Positions 23,725 through 32,378 of a DNA stretch of 64,000 nucleotides are shown piece after piece (position 1 is the stretch's first letter; each line of letters begins with the position of its first letter). Both the position numbers and the translations under genes were made by a program. Below the pieces are notes generated by a model. It was given only the letters and a program-made list of their open reading frames with translations, made no database searches and was not told the origin of the DNA. Source of the stretch: Kineosporiaceae bacterium (lineage in GTDB: Bacteria > Actinomycetota > Actinomycetes > Actinomycetales > Kineosporiaceae). The stretch lies in NCBI GenBank assembly GCA_016713225.1, contig JADJPO010000001.1:62001-126000 (forward strand). Direction: 5' to 3'.

Positions 23725-26700
23725 GTGATCGACCCCTGCCCGCCACGGGAGAGACGCACTCCGCCACACGATGTGCCGTGGCAGGTGTTCCTGGGTCACA
23801 CCAGTGAACTTGCTGACGTCCCGGATGGCGTGTCATGTGTCGAGAGAGTCAAGCAGGCGGTCGTCCGGGCAGGTCATGTCGCCGTCGATATGGGGTTGTG
23901 GTCGGCGATGGACATGCCGCCCGAGGACGCCTGCCGCGAGAAGCTCCAAGGCTGCGATGTCTACGTGGTCCTGCTCGGACTGCGGTACGGCAGTCGCCCG
24001 CCAGGATCACCAGACCGGTCCTACACAGAGCTCGAGTTCGATGTGGCCGGGGAGATGGGTATTCCTCGGCTGGCGATCTCCATCTCCGAGGTTCTCGCCG
24101 AAACGGCTCACCTCGCGTGGGACGACGACCGGGGTTCCCAGTCGGCATTCCGTTCCCGTGTCGGCCGTGAGCTCACCTGTGCGCGCATCGAGGAGTGGCA
24201 CGAGGTCGAACTGGCGGCCTACCAGGCCCTCGTGAACTTGAAGGAGAGGATCCACGGGCCCTCGGCCAGTCCACCGGTGTTCTCGCGGCCACCACTCATC
24301 GGACCCTTGGTGGATCGGACGGAGTTGCAGGACCACGTGGTGCGCAGCCTGCGCGAGGCCGTCGCGGCCCCGCCGGTCACCTCCCTCGACAGCTCGGCAC
24401 GGGCCGCCGTGGGCATCACCACCGCGCTGTTCGGCCCCGGCGGGCTCGGCAAGACCACGCTCGCGCTCCTGGTGGCTCATGACCCCGAGGTCTGCGGGTT
24501 GTTTCCCGATGGGATCGTCTGGGTCACCTTGGGCAAGGCCGAGGGTGCCGAACTGGTGGGCAAGGTCAACGAGCTGTCCGGGATCCTGACCGGCGGTGAC
24601 CCGCCCTCGATGACGGACCCGATCTCGGCCGGCAGCGAGCTTGCGCGACGGTTTGCCGCTCGGCGCATGCTCCTGGTCCTCGACGACGTGTGGATGAAGA
24701 CCCAACTGGCGCCCTTCCTGAACGAGGCGCCGAACGTCATCCGGTTGATCACCACCCGCCGGCCAAGCGTCCTGCCCGAGCGGGCCGCCGAGATCGAGGT
24801 GGGCGCGATGAGCGAGGCGGAGGCCGGCGCCCTGCTGACGCGGGACCTGCCTCCACTCGCCCGGAGTGCGGTGGCCGGTGTCCTGGATGTCACCGGCCGC
24901 TGGCCGCTGCTCCTGGCCCAAGTGCGCGCAGCGGTACGTGCCGATATTCGCCGTGGTCAAGACCCGACACGGACCCTGAACGACCTGTGTGAACGGCTGT
25001 CCCAGGAGGGGCCGGCGATCCTGGACCTCGCCGATGTGGGGCAGCAGCAGCGTGCCCTGACGGTGACGTACAACGCCAGCTTGAAGCAGCTGACCCGCGC
25101 GGAGCGTGAGCGGTTCCTGGAGTTGGCGATCTTCGGTGAGGACACCCGGATCCCGTTGTCGGTGTTGGAGCGGTTCTGGGGCCGCAAGAGCCGGTTCACG
25201 CCGCAACGGATCAAGGATCTGTGCGGCAAGCTCGATGATCTGGCCCTGGCGGTCTTGGAGTTGGGCGAGGTGCCCCGGTTGCGGCTGCACGACGTGACGC
25301 GGGCGTGGCTGCGCCAGGAGCACAAGGACCGGTTGGTGACCTGGCATCGGGCGTTCCTCGATGCTCACCGGAGACTGGTGCCGGCCGATGCCGACGGTGG
25401 TAGTGCCTGGTGGCGGCTGCCGGCCACCGAACGCTATCTCTGGGCGGCTCTGCCGAATCATCTGCGTGACGCCGAGCGGTCGCAGGAGCTGACCCGGACC
25501 GTCACCGATCTCGACTGGGTGCTGGGCGTTCTGCAGTACCGGGGGCCTGCCGTGTTGGAGTCCCAGTTGGCGATGTCCCCGGTTGGCGAAGCCGCCGCTT
25601 TGCTGCGGGTGATCCGACAGAACGCCCATGGGGGCCTGTTGGCTCCCCTCGATCCCGAGGGTTCGTTGCGGGTGGTGCTGGCCTCGCGTGTACCGGTGAC
25701 GGCATCCCTGATGGATCTGCGCCGACGACTGATGAAAGGCATGCCGGCAACCCATCTGTGGCCCACGGGGGCTCGCGCAGACGATCTCGCGCATCCGGCG
25801 TTGGTGCGGGTGTTGGCCGGCGCCACCGAGGAGGTCTCGGCGTTGGCGGTCGCGCCCAGCGACGGATGGCTGGCCTCCGCCGACCGCGACGGCGCACTCC
25901 AGCTGTGGGACCCGACCTCCGGCAGCACACTGGGCCACCTGCAGGGAGAGTGCCGCGGGGTCTCACTTCTGGCTGCTCACCCGGACGGTGCGTGGTTGGC
26001 GGTGGCCGGTCAGAACGGACGCGCCGAACTCTGGACCGCGCCGGCCACCCGCGCGGCCGGCGTGACCTCCCTGACCGGTCACACCCGACCGTTGAGCGCC
26101 TTCGCCGTTCCGGGCACGGGTGCTTGGTTGGCCGGGGCAGGGCTGGACGGCGCCATCATGGTCTGGCACCCCGATACGGACGAGCCACCCCTGACCCTGA
26201 TCGGCCACCGCGGACCCGTGACCGCCCTGGCCGCCGAACCCCAGGGGGACTGGCTGGTCAGTGCCGGCATCGACCGCACGGTGCGGCTGTGGCGTACCCG
26301 CGGCGAGCAGCCACCTCAGACCCTCGCGATCACCACTCGCCCCGCACGCGCCCTGGCCGTCGACCCCGCAGGGGCCTGGATCGCCGCGCCGGCCGGTGAT
26401 GACGTGGTCGGGATCTGGGACGGCTCGGGACGCCGCCTGCGGGACCTGCCCGGCCACGACAGCCCGCCGGTGGCCGTCACCGTCTCGACCGGCGCCTGGT
26501 TGGCCGTGGCGTGCGCCTCGGGCCGGATCACCATCTGGGACACCACATCCTGGACGATCAGGCACACCCTCGCCCTTCCCGGCCGCGACCCCAAGACCCC
26601 CCTGGTCAGCGTCACCCTCGTCGCGGGGGACAGGTGGCTGGCCGTGGCCGACCAGTCCGAGATCCGAGTATGGAACGTCGTCTCGGGACGCCTCGACCAT

Positions 26701-27909
26701 ACGTTCGACGGTCATACGAGTTGGGTGACCGACCTCCTCGTCCTGGACGCCGGCCGCCACCTGGCCAGCTCCTCGGACGACCACACCATCAGACTCTGGG
26801 ACCCCTTGTCGCCACCCACCCACTACCCGTCCCGCGATGAGGATGGCCAGTCCACCACGGCCCCACGACGTCCGGCGGCGACCAGGAACGTCCCGGTCAC
26901 CGCCATGGCCACCGACCTCCAGAGCACCTGGGTCGCCACCGGCGACACGGCCGGTGTCATCGCCGTCCGCGGCCTGGTCAGCGGCACCGTCCGTCACGCG
27001 CTGCGCGCCCATGCCGGCGACATCGTGGCCATGGCACCCTCACCCGACGGACGATGGATCGCCACCGCCGGCGCCGACGGCCAGACCCGGATCGTGCCCT
27101 TGGTCGAGGGTGCCCTGTCCAGCAACATCCCGCTTCAGGCCCAGCACTTGACCGTCACCCCGGACGGCAACTGGCTCATCGTGGCCGACACCGACGGCGT
27201 CACCCACGTCGTCAACCCCACCACCGGACGGGATCGGGACACCTTCGCCGGCAATCACTCACGCATCACCGCGCTGCGCTGCACACCAGGTCCGCAGATA
27301 CTCACCGGCGACGCCGAGGGCACGCTGCAGGTCAGCGATCTGTTCCGGAAGTCTCGAACCGTCGGGTGCGCCGTGGGATCCATCGCCGGGATTGCCGTGT
27401 CGGTGCCGATGAATTCCCTGGTCGTGGTGGGGCCCCACGGATGGGCGAGCCATCCGTTGAACGAGTCCGAGAACCCTGCCCCACCTGCTGCGCGCGGCCA
27501 CCACTCTGGCGTGGTGGCCGCGGCCCTCGACGAGTCGCGGGGACTGTTGGCCACGGCGGAGCATGACGGTGTGGTGCGGTTGTGGGACATCGCAACGGGT
27601 GACCTGCTGCGAGAGTTGATCGGCCATGACAGGCCCGCTCGTGCCGTCGCCTACGGCCCCGGCGATGCCTGGCTCGCCTCGGCGGGCGAGGACGGCACCG
27701 TCCGGATCTGGGACCCCGGCACCGGGAACGCCCTGGCCGCGATCCGCGTGGATGCCCGACTGCAGTGGCTCGCCGTGTGCGGGGACCGCATCGTCGCGGC
27801 AGGCGACCGAGGCCCCTACGTCTTCACCCTGCACCAGCCGCCGCGGGTCGAGATCGACCTTCGGACCACGATCTCCCTCACGGCCGACACCCCGGCCAGG
27901 CGCCCTTGA
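23725..27909 (+). CDS. DUF4062-NB-ARC-WD40 STAND protein
   Basis: 1394 residues from the GTG at 23725 (AGGAG upstream). Residues ~15-170 resemble DUF4062 (VFLGHTSELADVPDG, CDVYVVLLGLRYGSR, SYTELEFDVAGEMGIPRLA), a TIR-like Rossmann domain. The NB-ARC (P-loop FGPGGLGKTTLALL near 236) has Walker B MLLVLDDVWM and the ITTRRPSVL sensor, then a winged-helix region. Residues ~690-1380 are about 14 WD40-like blades (DGWLASADRDGALQLWDP, HLASSSDDHTIRLWDP, DAWLASAGEDGTVRIWDP). It is a classical sensor-switch-effector layout of bacterial immunity or signalling STANDs. It lies 67 bp after the second FxsT-like gene, likely in the same transcription unit, perhaps substituting for the TIR-like FxsC found in related loci. 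Confidence 0.85.
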   Translation: MIDPCPPRERRTPPHDVPWQVFLGHTSELADVPDGVSCVERVKQAVVRAGHVAVDMGLWSAMDMPPEDACREKLQGCDVYVVLLGLRYGSRPPGSPDRSYTELEFDVAGEMGIPRLAISISEVLAETAHLAWDDDRGSQSAFRSRVGRELTCARIEEWHEVELAAYQALVNLKERIHGPSASPPVFSRPPLIGPLVDRTELQDHVVRSLREAVAAPPVTSLDSSARAAVGITTALFGPGGLGKTTLALLVAHDPEVCGLFPDGIVWVTLGKAEGAELVGKVNELSGILTGGDPPSMTDPISAGSELARRFAARRMLLVLDDVWMKTQLAPFLNEAPNVIRLITTRRPSVLPERAAEIEVGAMSEAEAGALLTRDLPPLARSAVAGVLDVTGRWPLLLAQVRAAVRADIRRGQDPTRTLNDLCERLSQEGPAILDLADVGQQQRALTVTYNASLKQLTRAERERFLELAIFGEDTRIPLSVLERFWGRKSRFTPQRIKDLCGKLDDLALAVLELGEVPRLRLHDVTRAWLRQEHKDRLVTWHRAFLDAHRRLVPADADGGSAWWRLPATERYLWAALPNHLRDAERSQELTRTVTDLDWVLGVLQYRGPAVLESQLAMSPVGEAAALLRVIRQNAHGGLLAPLDPEGSLRVVLASRVPVTASLMDLRRRLMKGMPATHLWPTGARADDLAHPALVRVLAGATEEVSALAVAPSDGWLASADRDGALQLWDPTSGSTLGHLQGECRGVSLLAAHPDGAWLAVAGQNGRAELWTAPATRAAGVTSLTGHTRPLSAFAVPGTGAWLAGAGLDGAIMVWHPDTDEPPLTLIGHRGPVTALAAEPQGDWLVSAGIDRTVRLWRTRGEQPPQTLAITTRPARALAVDPAGAWIAAPAGDDVVGIWDGSGRRLRDLPGHDSPPVAVTVSTGAWLAVACASGRITIWDTTSWTIRHTLALPGRDPKTPLVSVTLVAGDRWLAVADQSEIRVWNVVSGRLDHTFDGHTSWVTDLLVLDAGRHLASSSDDHTIRLWDPLSPPTHYPSRDEDGQSTTAPRRPAATRNVPVTAMATDLQSTWVATGDTAGVIAVRGLVSGTVRHALRAHAGDIVAMAPSPDGRWIATAGADGQTRIVPLVEGALSSNIPLQAQHLTVTPDGNWLIVADTDGVTHVVNPTTGRDRDTFAGNHSRITALRCTPGPQILTGDAEGTLQVSDLFRKSRTVGCAVGSIAGIAVSVPMNSLVVVGPHGWASHPLNESENPAPPAARGHHSGVVAAALDESRGLLATAEHDGVVRLWDIATGDLLRELIGHDRPARAVAYGPGDAWLASAGEDGTVRIWDPGTGNALAAIRVDARLQWLAVCGDRIVAAGDRGPYVFTLHQPPRVEIDLRTTISLTADTPARRP

Positions 27910-27929
27910 ACACGAGTGTTGCCATGCCA

Positions 27930-28616
27930 TCACACGGCTTCGGGCACAACCAGCTCGGTCATGGCCTCGATGATCACCTCGGCACCCGCGGCGGCCAGTC
28001 GGTCCCGCTTGCCGGGCTTGTTCGCCAGGCCGATCACGGGTACCCGGCACGCGAGAGCGACCTCGACGTCCGTCACCGAGTCACCGATCAGGACGGCGCG
28101 GGCCGGCTCGACCCTGACGCGCGCCAACGCCGCCTCGACCAGGCCTGGATGCGGCTTCATCAGATCCGGCCGGTGCCGCGGGCGTCCGAGAACCGCCGTC
28201 ACGTGACCGACCAGATCGTGTCGGGCCAGGTAGGCACGCACGCAGGCGGCACTGTTGTTGCTGACGATCACCACCGGACGACGCGCCGTCCGGCATGCCA
28301 CCAGGAAGGCCCGGGCACCGGCGGTGGGGCGCGACATACAACTGGCGTGCAGTTCGGCGATGGTCAGCGCGTCGTCCACCGCACCGGTCAGGTCGGGACG
28401 ACGCTGCGCCACCAACCGGAGCACGGTCAGGGGGTCCTGGGTGTCAGCGAGATCGTCGAGGAACCGCATCCCGGCCGCGTGGATCACCCGTCGCACGTCG
28501 TCCGCGACCCGGCCGGACGGGTACCCCGCGAACACCTCGCCGACCGGACCGTCGAAGTCGAGCAGCACGGCGGACGCCGCCGCCACCAGCAGCCGAGCTG
28601 TGTCGTCCCCGCTCAT
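27930..28616 (-). CDS. HAD-family hydrolase (phosphatase)
   Basis: 228 residues from the ATG at 28616. HAD motif I is VLLDFDGPVGEVF (nucleophile and general acid Asp), motif II is VIVSNNS, and the Lys motif III is DLMKPHPGLVEAAL. Motif IV is AVLIGDSVTDVEVAL. A helical cap follows motif I, typical of phosphoglycolate-phosphatase-like members. The substrate is unknown. It is convergent with the STAND gene (20-bp gap) and divergent from the PP2C gene, so it marks the edge of the FxSxx locus. Confidence 0.9.
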   Translation of the reverse strand: MSGDDTARLLVAAASAVLLDFDGPVGEVFAGYPSGRVADDVRRVIHAAGMRFLDDLADTQDPLTVLRLVAQRRPDLTGAVDDALTIAELHASCMSRPTAGARAFLVACRTARRPVVIVSNNSAACVRAYLARHDLVGHVTAVLGRPRHRPDLMKPHPGLVEAALARVRVEPARAVLIGDSVTDVEVALACRVPVIGLANKPGKRDRLAAAGAEVIIEAMTELVVPEAV

Positions 28617-28745
28617 CGGCGTCGACTCGGCCGGCACGGGTCGATCGTGAACGGCATCGGGCCTCCTGAGCCATCGGGCGCACATCGTCGTGGCCAGTCT
28701 CGCGACCCCTTGCCGCCGTTGCCGGGATGAGAGGAATCTTGACCG

Positions 28746-30971
28746 GTGGACCCGCAGGCCGAGCACGCCGCGCGCGTCGAGGCCGAGCAGCTGTCCCGAC
28801 GCCTGACGGACCTGTATGACCTGACGACCCGGCTCGCGGCCGCCGGATCCACGACCGAGGTCGCCACGGCGATCATCGGAGCCTGCCTCCCGATGCTCGG
28901 GGCCTCGGCCGCGACGATCACGATCTATGACGGCGTCGGCCCACCTCGCCTGCTGGCCACGGTCGGGGTCGCCGGCGTCGAGGAGATCCTGTTCGGCGGA
29001 TCCGATCCCGAGGACGAGGTCGGTGCCCGGGCCTATGCCGCACTGTCCGTGACCCGCTCCATCGTGGCCGAGCGGCGACCGGTGCTGGTGACCTCCGTTG
29101 CTGATCGGGTTGGCCGCTTTCCCGATCTGGTCGCCGAGGGCATCGTGCAGGAGGCGTGGTCGAACCTGCCTCTGACGGTGGGGGATCGCCTGGTGGGCAT
29201 CCTCGCGTTCGGCTGGGATGCACCGCGCGCATTTGACGAGCCCGACATCGACTTCCTGTCGAGCATCGCCGCGCACTCCGCGATCGCGCTCGATCGCGCC
29301 CTGTCGCTGCGGGCTGCGGATTCGGCCCTCACGCGACTGCGCAAGCTGCAGGAGGTGACCGCAGGACTGGCGACCGCCGCCACGGTGGAGGAGATCGCCG
29401 GCGTCCTGGTCGAACGGGGCGTGCGGATGGTGGCGCCGCTCGGGGTGGTTGCCGTCCTCGATCACGAGGCACGGGTCTGGCGACGCCATGCCTCGCGCAC
29501 CATGCCTCGACCGGTGGTCGAGCGGTTCGGTGTCATCCCGGTGGATCACTCGGACCTGACCCCGGTGACGGCGTGCGCGCAGTCCGGCCAACCGCTGACC
29601 TTCGAGAGCGTGGAGGACATCTCCGCTCAGTACCCGGAGTTCGCGCCCGAGTATCTGGCGACCGGGAGCAGGAGTCATCTGTGCGTGCCGATCATGATCG
29701 GCGATCGCTCGGTGGGCGCCCTGGGGTTCGGGTTCGAGAAGCCGGGACCGATCAGTGTCGAACGCCTACTGGTCGCCAAGACCCTGGCGTCGTTGGCCGG
29801 GCCCGCGCTCGAGCGGGCGGCGTTGTACGAGGCGGAATATCGCACGGCGCATCACCTTCAGGCTGCACTGCTCCCGGACCTGCCCGACAGCCTGCCGGGG
29901 GGACGGGCCGGTGGTTGCTACGTGCCCGCGACGTCCGGGCGCGAGATCGGCGGTGACTGGTACGACGTCTTCGAGACCCCGGGTAACCGGATCGGGCTGT
30001 GCGTCGGCGACGTCGTCGGGCACGATCTGGCAGCCACCACCGTGATGATGAAACTGCAGCCGCTGCTGCGATCCGTGGCCCAGACCGGCGCCGGTCCGGC
30101 GCAGGTGCTCGAGGCCCTGGACGCCGCCTGCGACCGCATCCCGGGAGTGCTGTGCAGCACGGTGGGCTGCGCGGACTACAGCGCGACGCTCGGGCTGTTG
30201 CGCATCTCGAGCGCCGGCCATCCCCCGGCCGTTCTCCTCACGCCCGGGCACGCCGCATTCCTCGAGGTGCCGCCCGGGCCTCCGTTGGGGGTGGCCGTCG
30301 AGCCGCGGCGCGATCACGAGTTCGTGCTGCCGGACGACGCGATGGTGGTCTGGTACTCCGACGGACTCATCGAACGCCGGCACCGCTCACTGGTGGACGG
30401 CCTGGCGGAGCTGTTGGCTGCGGCGACCGACATCGCGCAGGACTCGTCGTTCTCGCGCCTTGCGCCGCAAACCGTGGCCGAGCGGCTGCGGGACCGGCTC
30501 AGTACCGACAGTGCTGGTGCGGACGATCTGGTCGTGATATGCCTTGCGCTGCAACGGGAGACGATCGGCGAGGCCGGTGCGGTGTTCCGGACAAACCTGT
30601 CGTCGGTGGCGGAACTCCGCGAGATCCGCGAGCGTGTCCGGCATTGGGCAGAAGGCGCCAACGTCCGGCCCGACACCATCGATGGGTTGATCCAGGTCAC
30701 CACCGAGATCGCGACGAATGCCCTGGAGCATCCCTGGGACGCCGACGACCCCCGGGCCGAACTCACCATCGACAAGGTCGATGTCGACCGGGTGCGCGTG
30801 CGGGCCGTGGATCGCGGTCGCTGGCGCACCACCGGCGACACCTCCGAACGCGGCCGAGGTCTGGCCATCGTCAGCGAACTCGCCCAGCACACCACGATCG
30901 AGCTGCGCGCGGACGGCACGCACGTCACCGCCGTCCTCCGCGACGCGGCCCTCCCGGACGACGGCGGCTGA
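28746..30971 (+). CDS. GAF-GAF-PP2C (SpoIIE-like) phosphatase fused to anti-sigma-type ATPase
   Basis: 741 residues. Two GAF sensor domains (~30-185 and ~200-365) precede a PP2C/SpoIIE phosphatase. The latter has EIGGDWYDVF and GLCVGDVVGHDLAATTVMMKL metal-binding Asp residues, ISSAGHPPAVL, VVWYSDGLIERR and ADDLVVICLAL. The C-terminal ~125 residues are a HATPase_c module with TTEIATNALEHPW and SERGRGLAIVSEL. Such proteins control anti-anti-sigma phosphorylation in actinobacterial stress circuits; carrying phosphatase and kinase-like ATPase in one chain gives an opposing-activity switch. Start GTG 28746 with GAGAGGA upstream at rather long spacing. Confidence 0.92.
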   Translation: MDPQAEHAARVEAEQLSRRLTDLYDLTTRLAAAGSTTEVATAIIGACLPMLGASAATITIYDGVGPPRLLATVGVAGVEEILFGGSDPEDEVGARAYAALSVTRSIVAERRPVLVTSVADRVGRFPDLVAEGIVQEAWSNLPLTVGDRLVGILAFGWDAPRAFDEPDIDFLSSIAAHSAIALDRALSLRAADSALTRLRKLQEVTAGLATAATVEEIAGVLVERGVRMVAPLGVVAVLDHEARVWRRHASRTMPRPVVERFGVIPVDHSDLTPVTACAQSGQPLTFESVEDISAQYPEFAPEYLATGSRSHLCVPIMIGDRSVGALGFGFEKPGPISVERLLVAKTLASLAGPALERAALYEAEYRTAHHLQAALLPDLPDSLPGGRAGGCYVPATSGREIGGDWYDVFETPGNRIGLCVGDVVGHDLAATTVMMKLQPLLRSVAQTGAGPAQVLEALDAACDRIPGVLCSTVGCADYSATLGLLRISSAGHPPAVLLTPGHAAFLEVPPGPPLGVAVEPRRDHEFVLPDDAMVVWYSDGLIERRHRSLVDGLAELLAAATDIAQDSSFSRLAPQTVAERLRDRLSTDSAGADDLVVICLALQRETIGEAGAVFRTNLSSVAELREIRERVRHWAEGANVRPDTIDGLIQVTTEIATNALEHPWDADDPRAELTIDKVDVDRVRVRAVDRGRWRTTGDTSERGRGLAIVSELAQHTTIELRADGTHVTAVLRDAALPDDGG

Positions 30972-30976
30972 GCGAG

Positions 30977-31420
30977 GTGACGAGGTCTCGGACTTTGCTG
31001 ATGACTGTCGGGCTGGTGCCGGTCCTGGCTGCGTGTGTATCGCACAGCTGCACCGCCGTCGGCTGTTCCTCCCAGGTCTCGGTCGACCTGTCGCAGGTCG
31101 GAGCCCGGTTCGGCCGGCTCCCCGCGAACGTGACCCTCTGCGTCAATGGCGAATGCACCACCACCGCCGTCGAATTCACTGGCGCCGAAGCGCCTCGCCT
31201 CGTCCTCCACGATCTGCCGAGGTCACTCACCTCCGATGGGGGGAAGATCGCCACCACGGTGCGGATCGAACGCGACAGCGCGGTTCTGTTGGAGACAGCA
31301 GCCGAGGCGGAACTCACCAGACTCGTGCCCAACGGCGAACAGTGCGAACCCACCTGCTACGTGGCGTCGTTCGGGCTCGTCGGCACGCGACTCGAACGCC
31401 TGGGCGAGTCGACTCCCTGA
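30977..31420 (+). CDS. Putative lipoprotein
   Basis: 147 residues from the GTG at 30977, 5 bp after the PP2C stop. A type II signal peptide ends in the lipobox VLAAC (Cys20) after a short Arg-containing n-region. The mature part has paired cysteines (SHSCTAVGCSS, LCVNGEC, CEPTC), suggesting disulphides, and beta-rich alternation (KIATTVRIERDSAVLLETA). No family is recognised. It is likely cell-surface attached and co-transcribed with the phosphatase. Confidence 0.75.
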   Translation: MTRSRTLLMTVGLVPVLAACVSHSCTAVGCSSQVSVDLSQVGARFGRLPANVTLCVNGECTTTAVEFTGAEAPRLVLHDLPRSLTSDGGKIATTVRIERDSAVLLETAAEAELTRLVPNGEQCEPTCYVASFGLVGTRLERLGESTP

Positions 31421-31475
31421 CAGCTTGCCTTCCGCCCGTCGAGGTGGTTCGGCGACCAGGCTGAGCTCGGTGGAG

Positions 31476-31733
31476 CTATGTGTAGTGGTATCGGGCCTGG
31501 AGGATGACGAGGTCGTCGCCGTCGACGAGGTAGACCAGGCGGTGTTCCTCGGTGATGCGGCGCGACCATGCGCCGGCGAGAACGTGGCGCAGGGGTTCGG
31601 GTTTCCCGATGCCGTCGGTGGGGTCGCGCAGGGCGTCCTCGATGAGCCGGTTGATCCGTTTCAGGACGGCACGGTCGGTGGTGAGCCAGGAGGTGTAGTC
31701 CTGCCACCCGTTGGGGGTGAAGACGAGTCTCAC
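31476..31733 (-). CDS. yoeB: YoeB-type mRNA interferase toxin
   Basis: An 85-residue RelE/YoeB-fold toxin: LVFTPNGWQDYTSWLTTDRA, KRINRLIEDALRDPTDGIGKPEPL, WSRRITEEHRLVYLVDGDDLVILQARYHYT. The conserved C-terminal HxY and the EHRLVY block are present. YoeB cleaves mRNA at the ribosomal A site. Its start overlaps the antitoxin stop by 4 nt. The conserved GKPEPL-H motif strongly supports the assignment. Confidence 0.95.
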   Translation of the reverse strand: MRLVFTPNGWQDYTSWLTTDRAVLKRINRLIEDALRDPTDGIGKPEPLRHVLAGAWSRRITEEHRLVYLVDGDDLVILQARYHYT

Positions 31734-31975
31734 TCGGCGAGCTCATGAGCCTCGCGCTGGCCGGTCATGGCCTGGTGCAGGCTTTCGAGCAGTCGGTGCG
31801 CGTTCGCGGGGGCACGCAGGAGGTGCGCGGTCTCCTCGAGGGCGTCGTAGTCGGCTCGGGACATCAGGACGGCGTCGCCGTGCTTGGAGGTGATCTCGAC
31901 GGGTGTGCGGTCGTCGTTGACCCGCTGGATGAGCGGGAACAGGTTCTTGCGGGCCTCGCTGGCGGTGATCGCCAC
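31730..31975 (-). CDS. yefM: YefM/Phd-family antitoxin
   Basis: 81 residues from the GTG at 31975, which has GGAGG seven bases upstream; an upstream TTG at 32002 is less likely. It starts VAITASEARKNLFPLIQRVN and contains HGDAVLMSRADYDALEETAHLL, the classical YefM DNA-binding and hinge pattern. Its tail should neutralise YoeB. It precedes and overlaps yoeB and is expected to autorepress the operon. Confidence 0.94.
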   Translation of the reverse strand: MAITASEARKNLFPLIQRVNDDRTPVEITSKHGDAVLMSRADYDALEETAHLLRAPANAHRLLESLHQAMTGQREAHELAE

Positions 31976-32219
31976 GGCTACACCTCCGCGTGAGTAGTAC
32001 AAGAAACGGTACCACTTGGGTCCTGGGCCGCGGTAGGACTCTGGGGCGCGGTCCCGCCGCAGGGCTGTTCCGCGGGATGGGGTTGCCGTCAGAGTCCACC
32101 CTCATGCTGGGATGGTCCGCCGGCGCCTGACGTTTCAGACTGCCGACCTGGCGCCAACGCGCGATCTCGAACGGAGTTGATCAACTGGCCGAAATGGCTG
32201 TGACCTGGGGTGATGTGGG

Positions 32220-32293
32220 TGGGCCTAGGAGGACTTGAACCTCCGACCTCTTCGTTATCAGCGAAGCGCTCTAACCGCCTGAGCTATAGGCCC
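32220..32293 (-). tRNA. tRNA-Ile (anticodon GAT)
   Basis: A 74-nt cloverleaf on the minus strand. The acceptor arm GGGCCTA pairs with TAGGCCC, the D arm is GCTCAGGCGGTTAGAGC, and the anticodon loop is CTGATAA with GAT. The T arm is GGAGGTTCAAGTCCTCC and the discriminator is A. CCA is not encoded. A tRNA-Ile gene near gyrA-DUF3566 is standard in actinobacteria. Confidence 0.97.
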
Positions 32294-32378
32294 GCTGCGC
32301 GAACGCGCCGTTGGAGACTACCGCAGCCACGGCAGACCACCCAAACCGATAGCGACGTCGCCCGCCCGGCACCTGCGG

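Noticed and set aside
24007..25938. 643-residue minus-strand frame
   Set aside because: Antisense to the DUF4062-NB-ARC-WD40 gene, Gln/His/Pro-rich and without domain.
27909..27920. AACACGAGTGTT as a transcription terminator between the STAND and HAD genes
   Set aside because: Only 5-bp arms with a 2-base loop and no T-run; too weak to call.
28617..29678. Extended upstream part of the minus-strand frame that contains the HAD hydrolase
   Set aside because: Antisense to the GAF-PP2C gene; HAD motif I begins only near 28580, so the ATG at 28616 is used.
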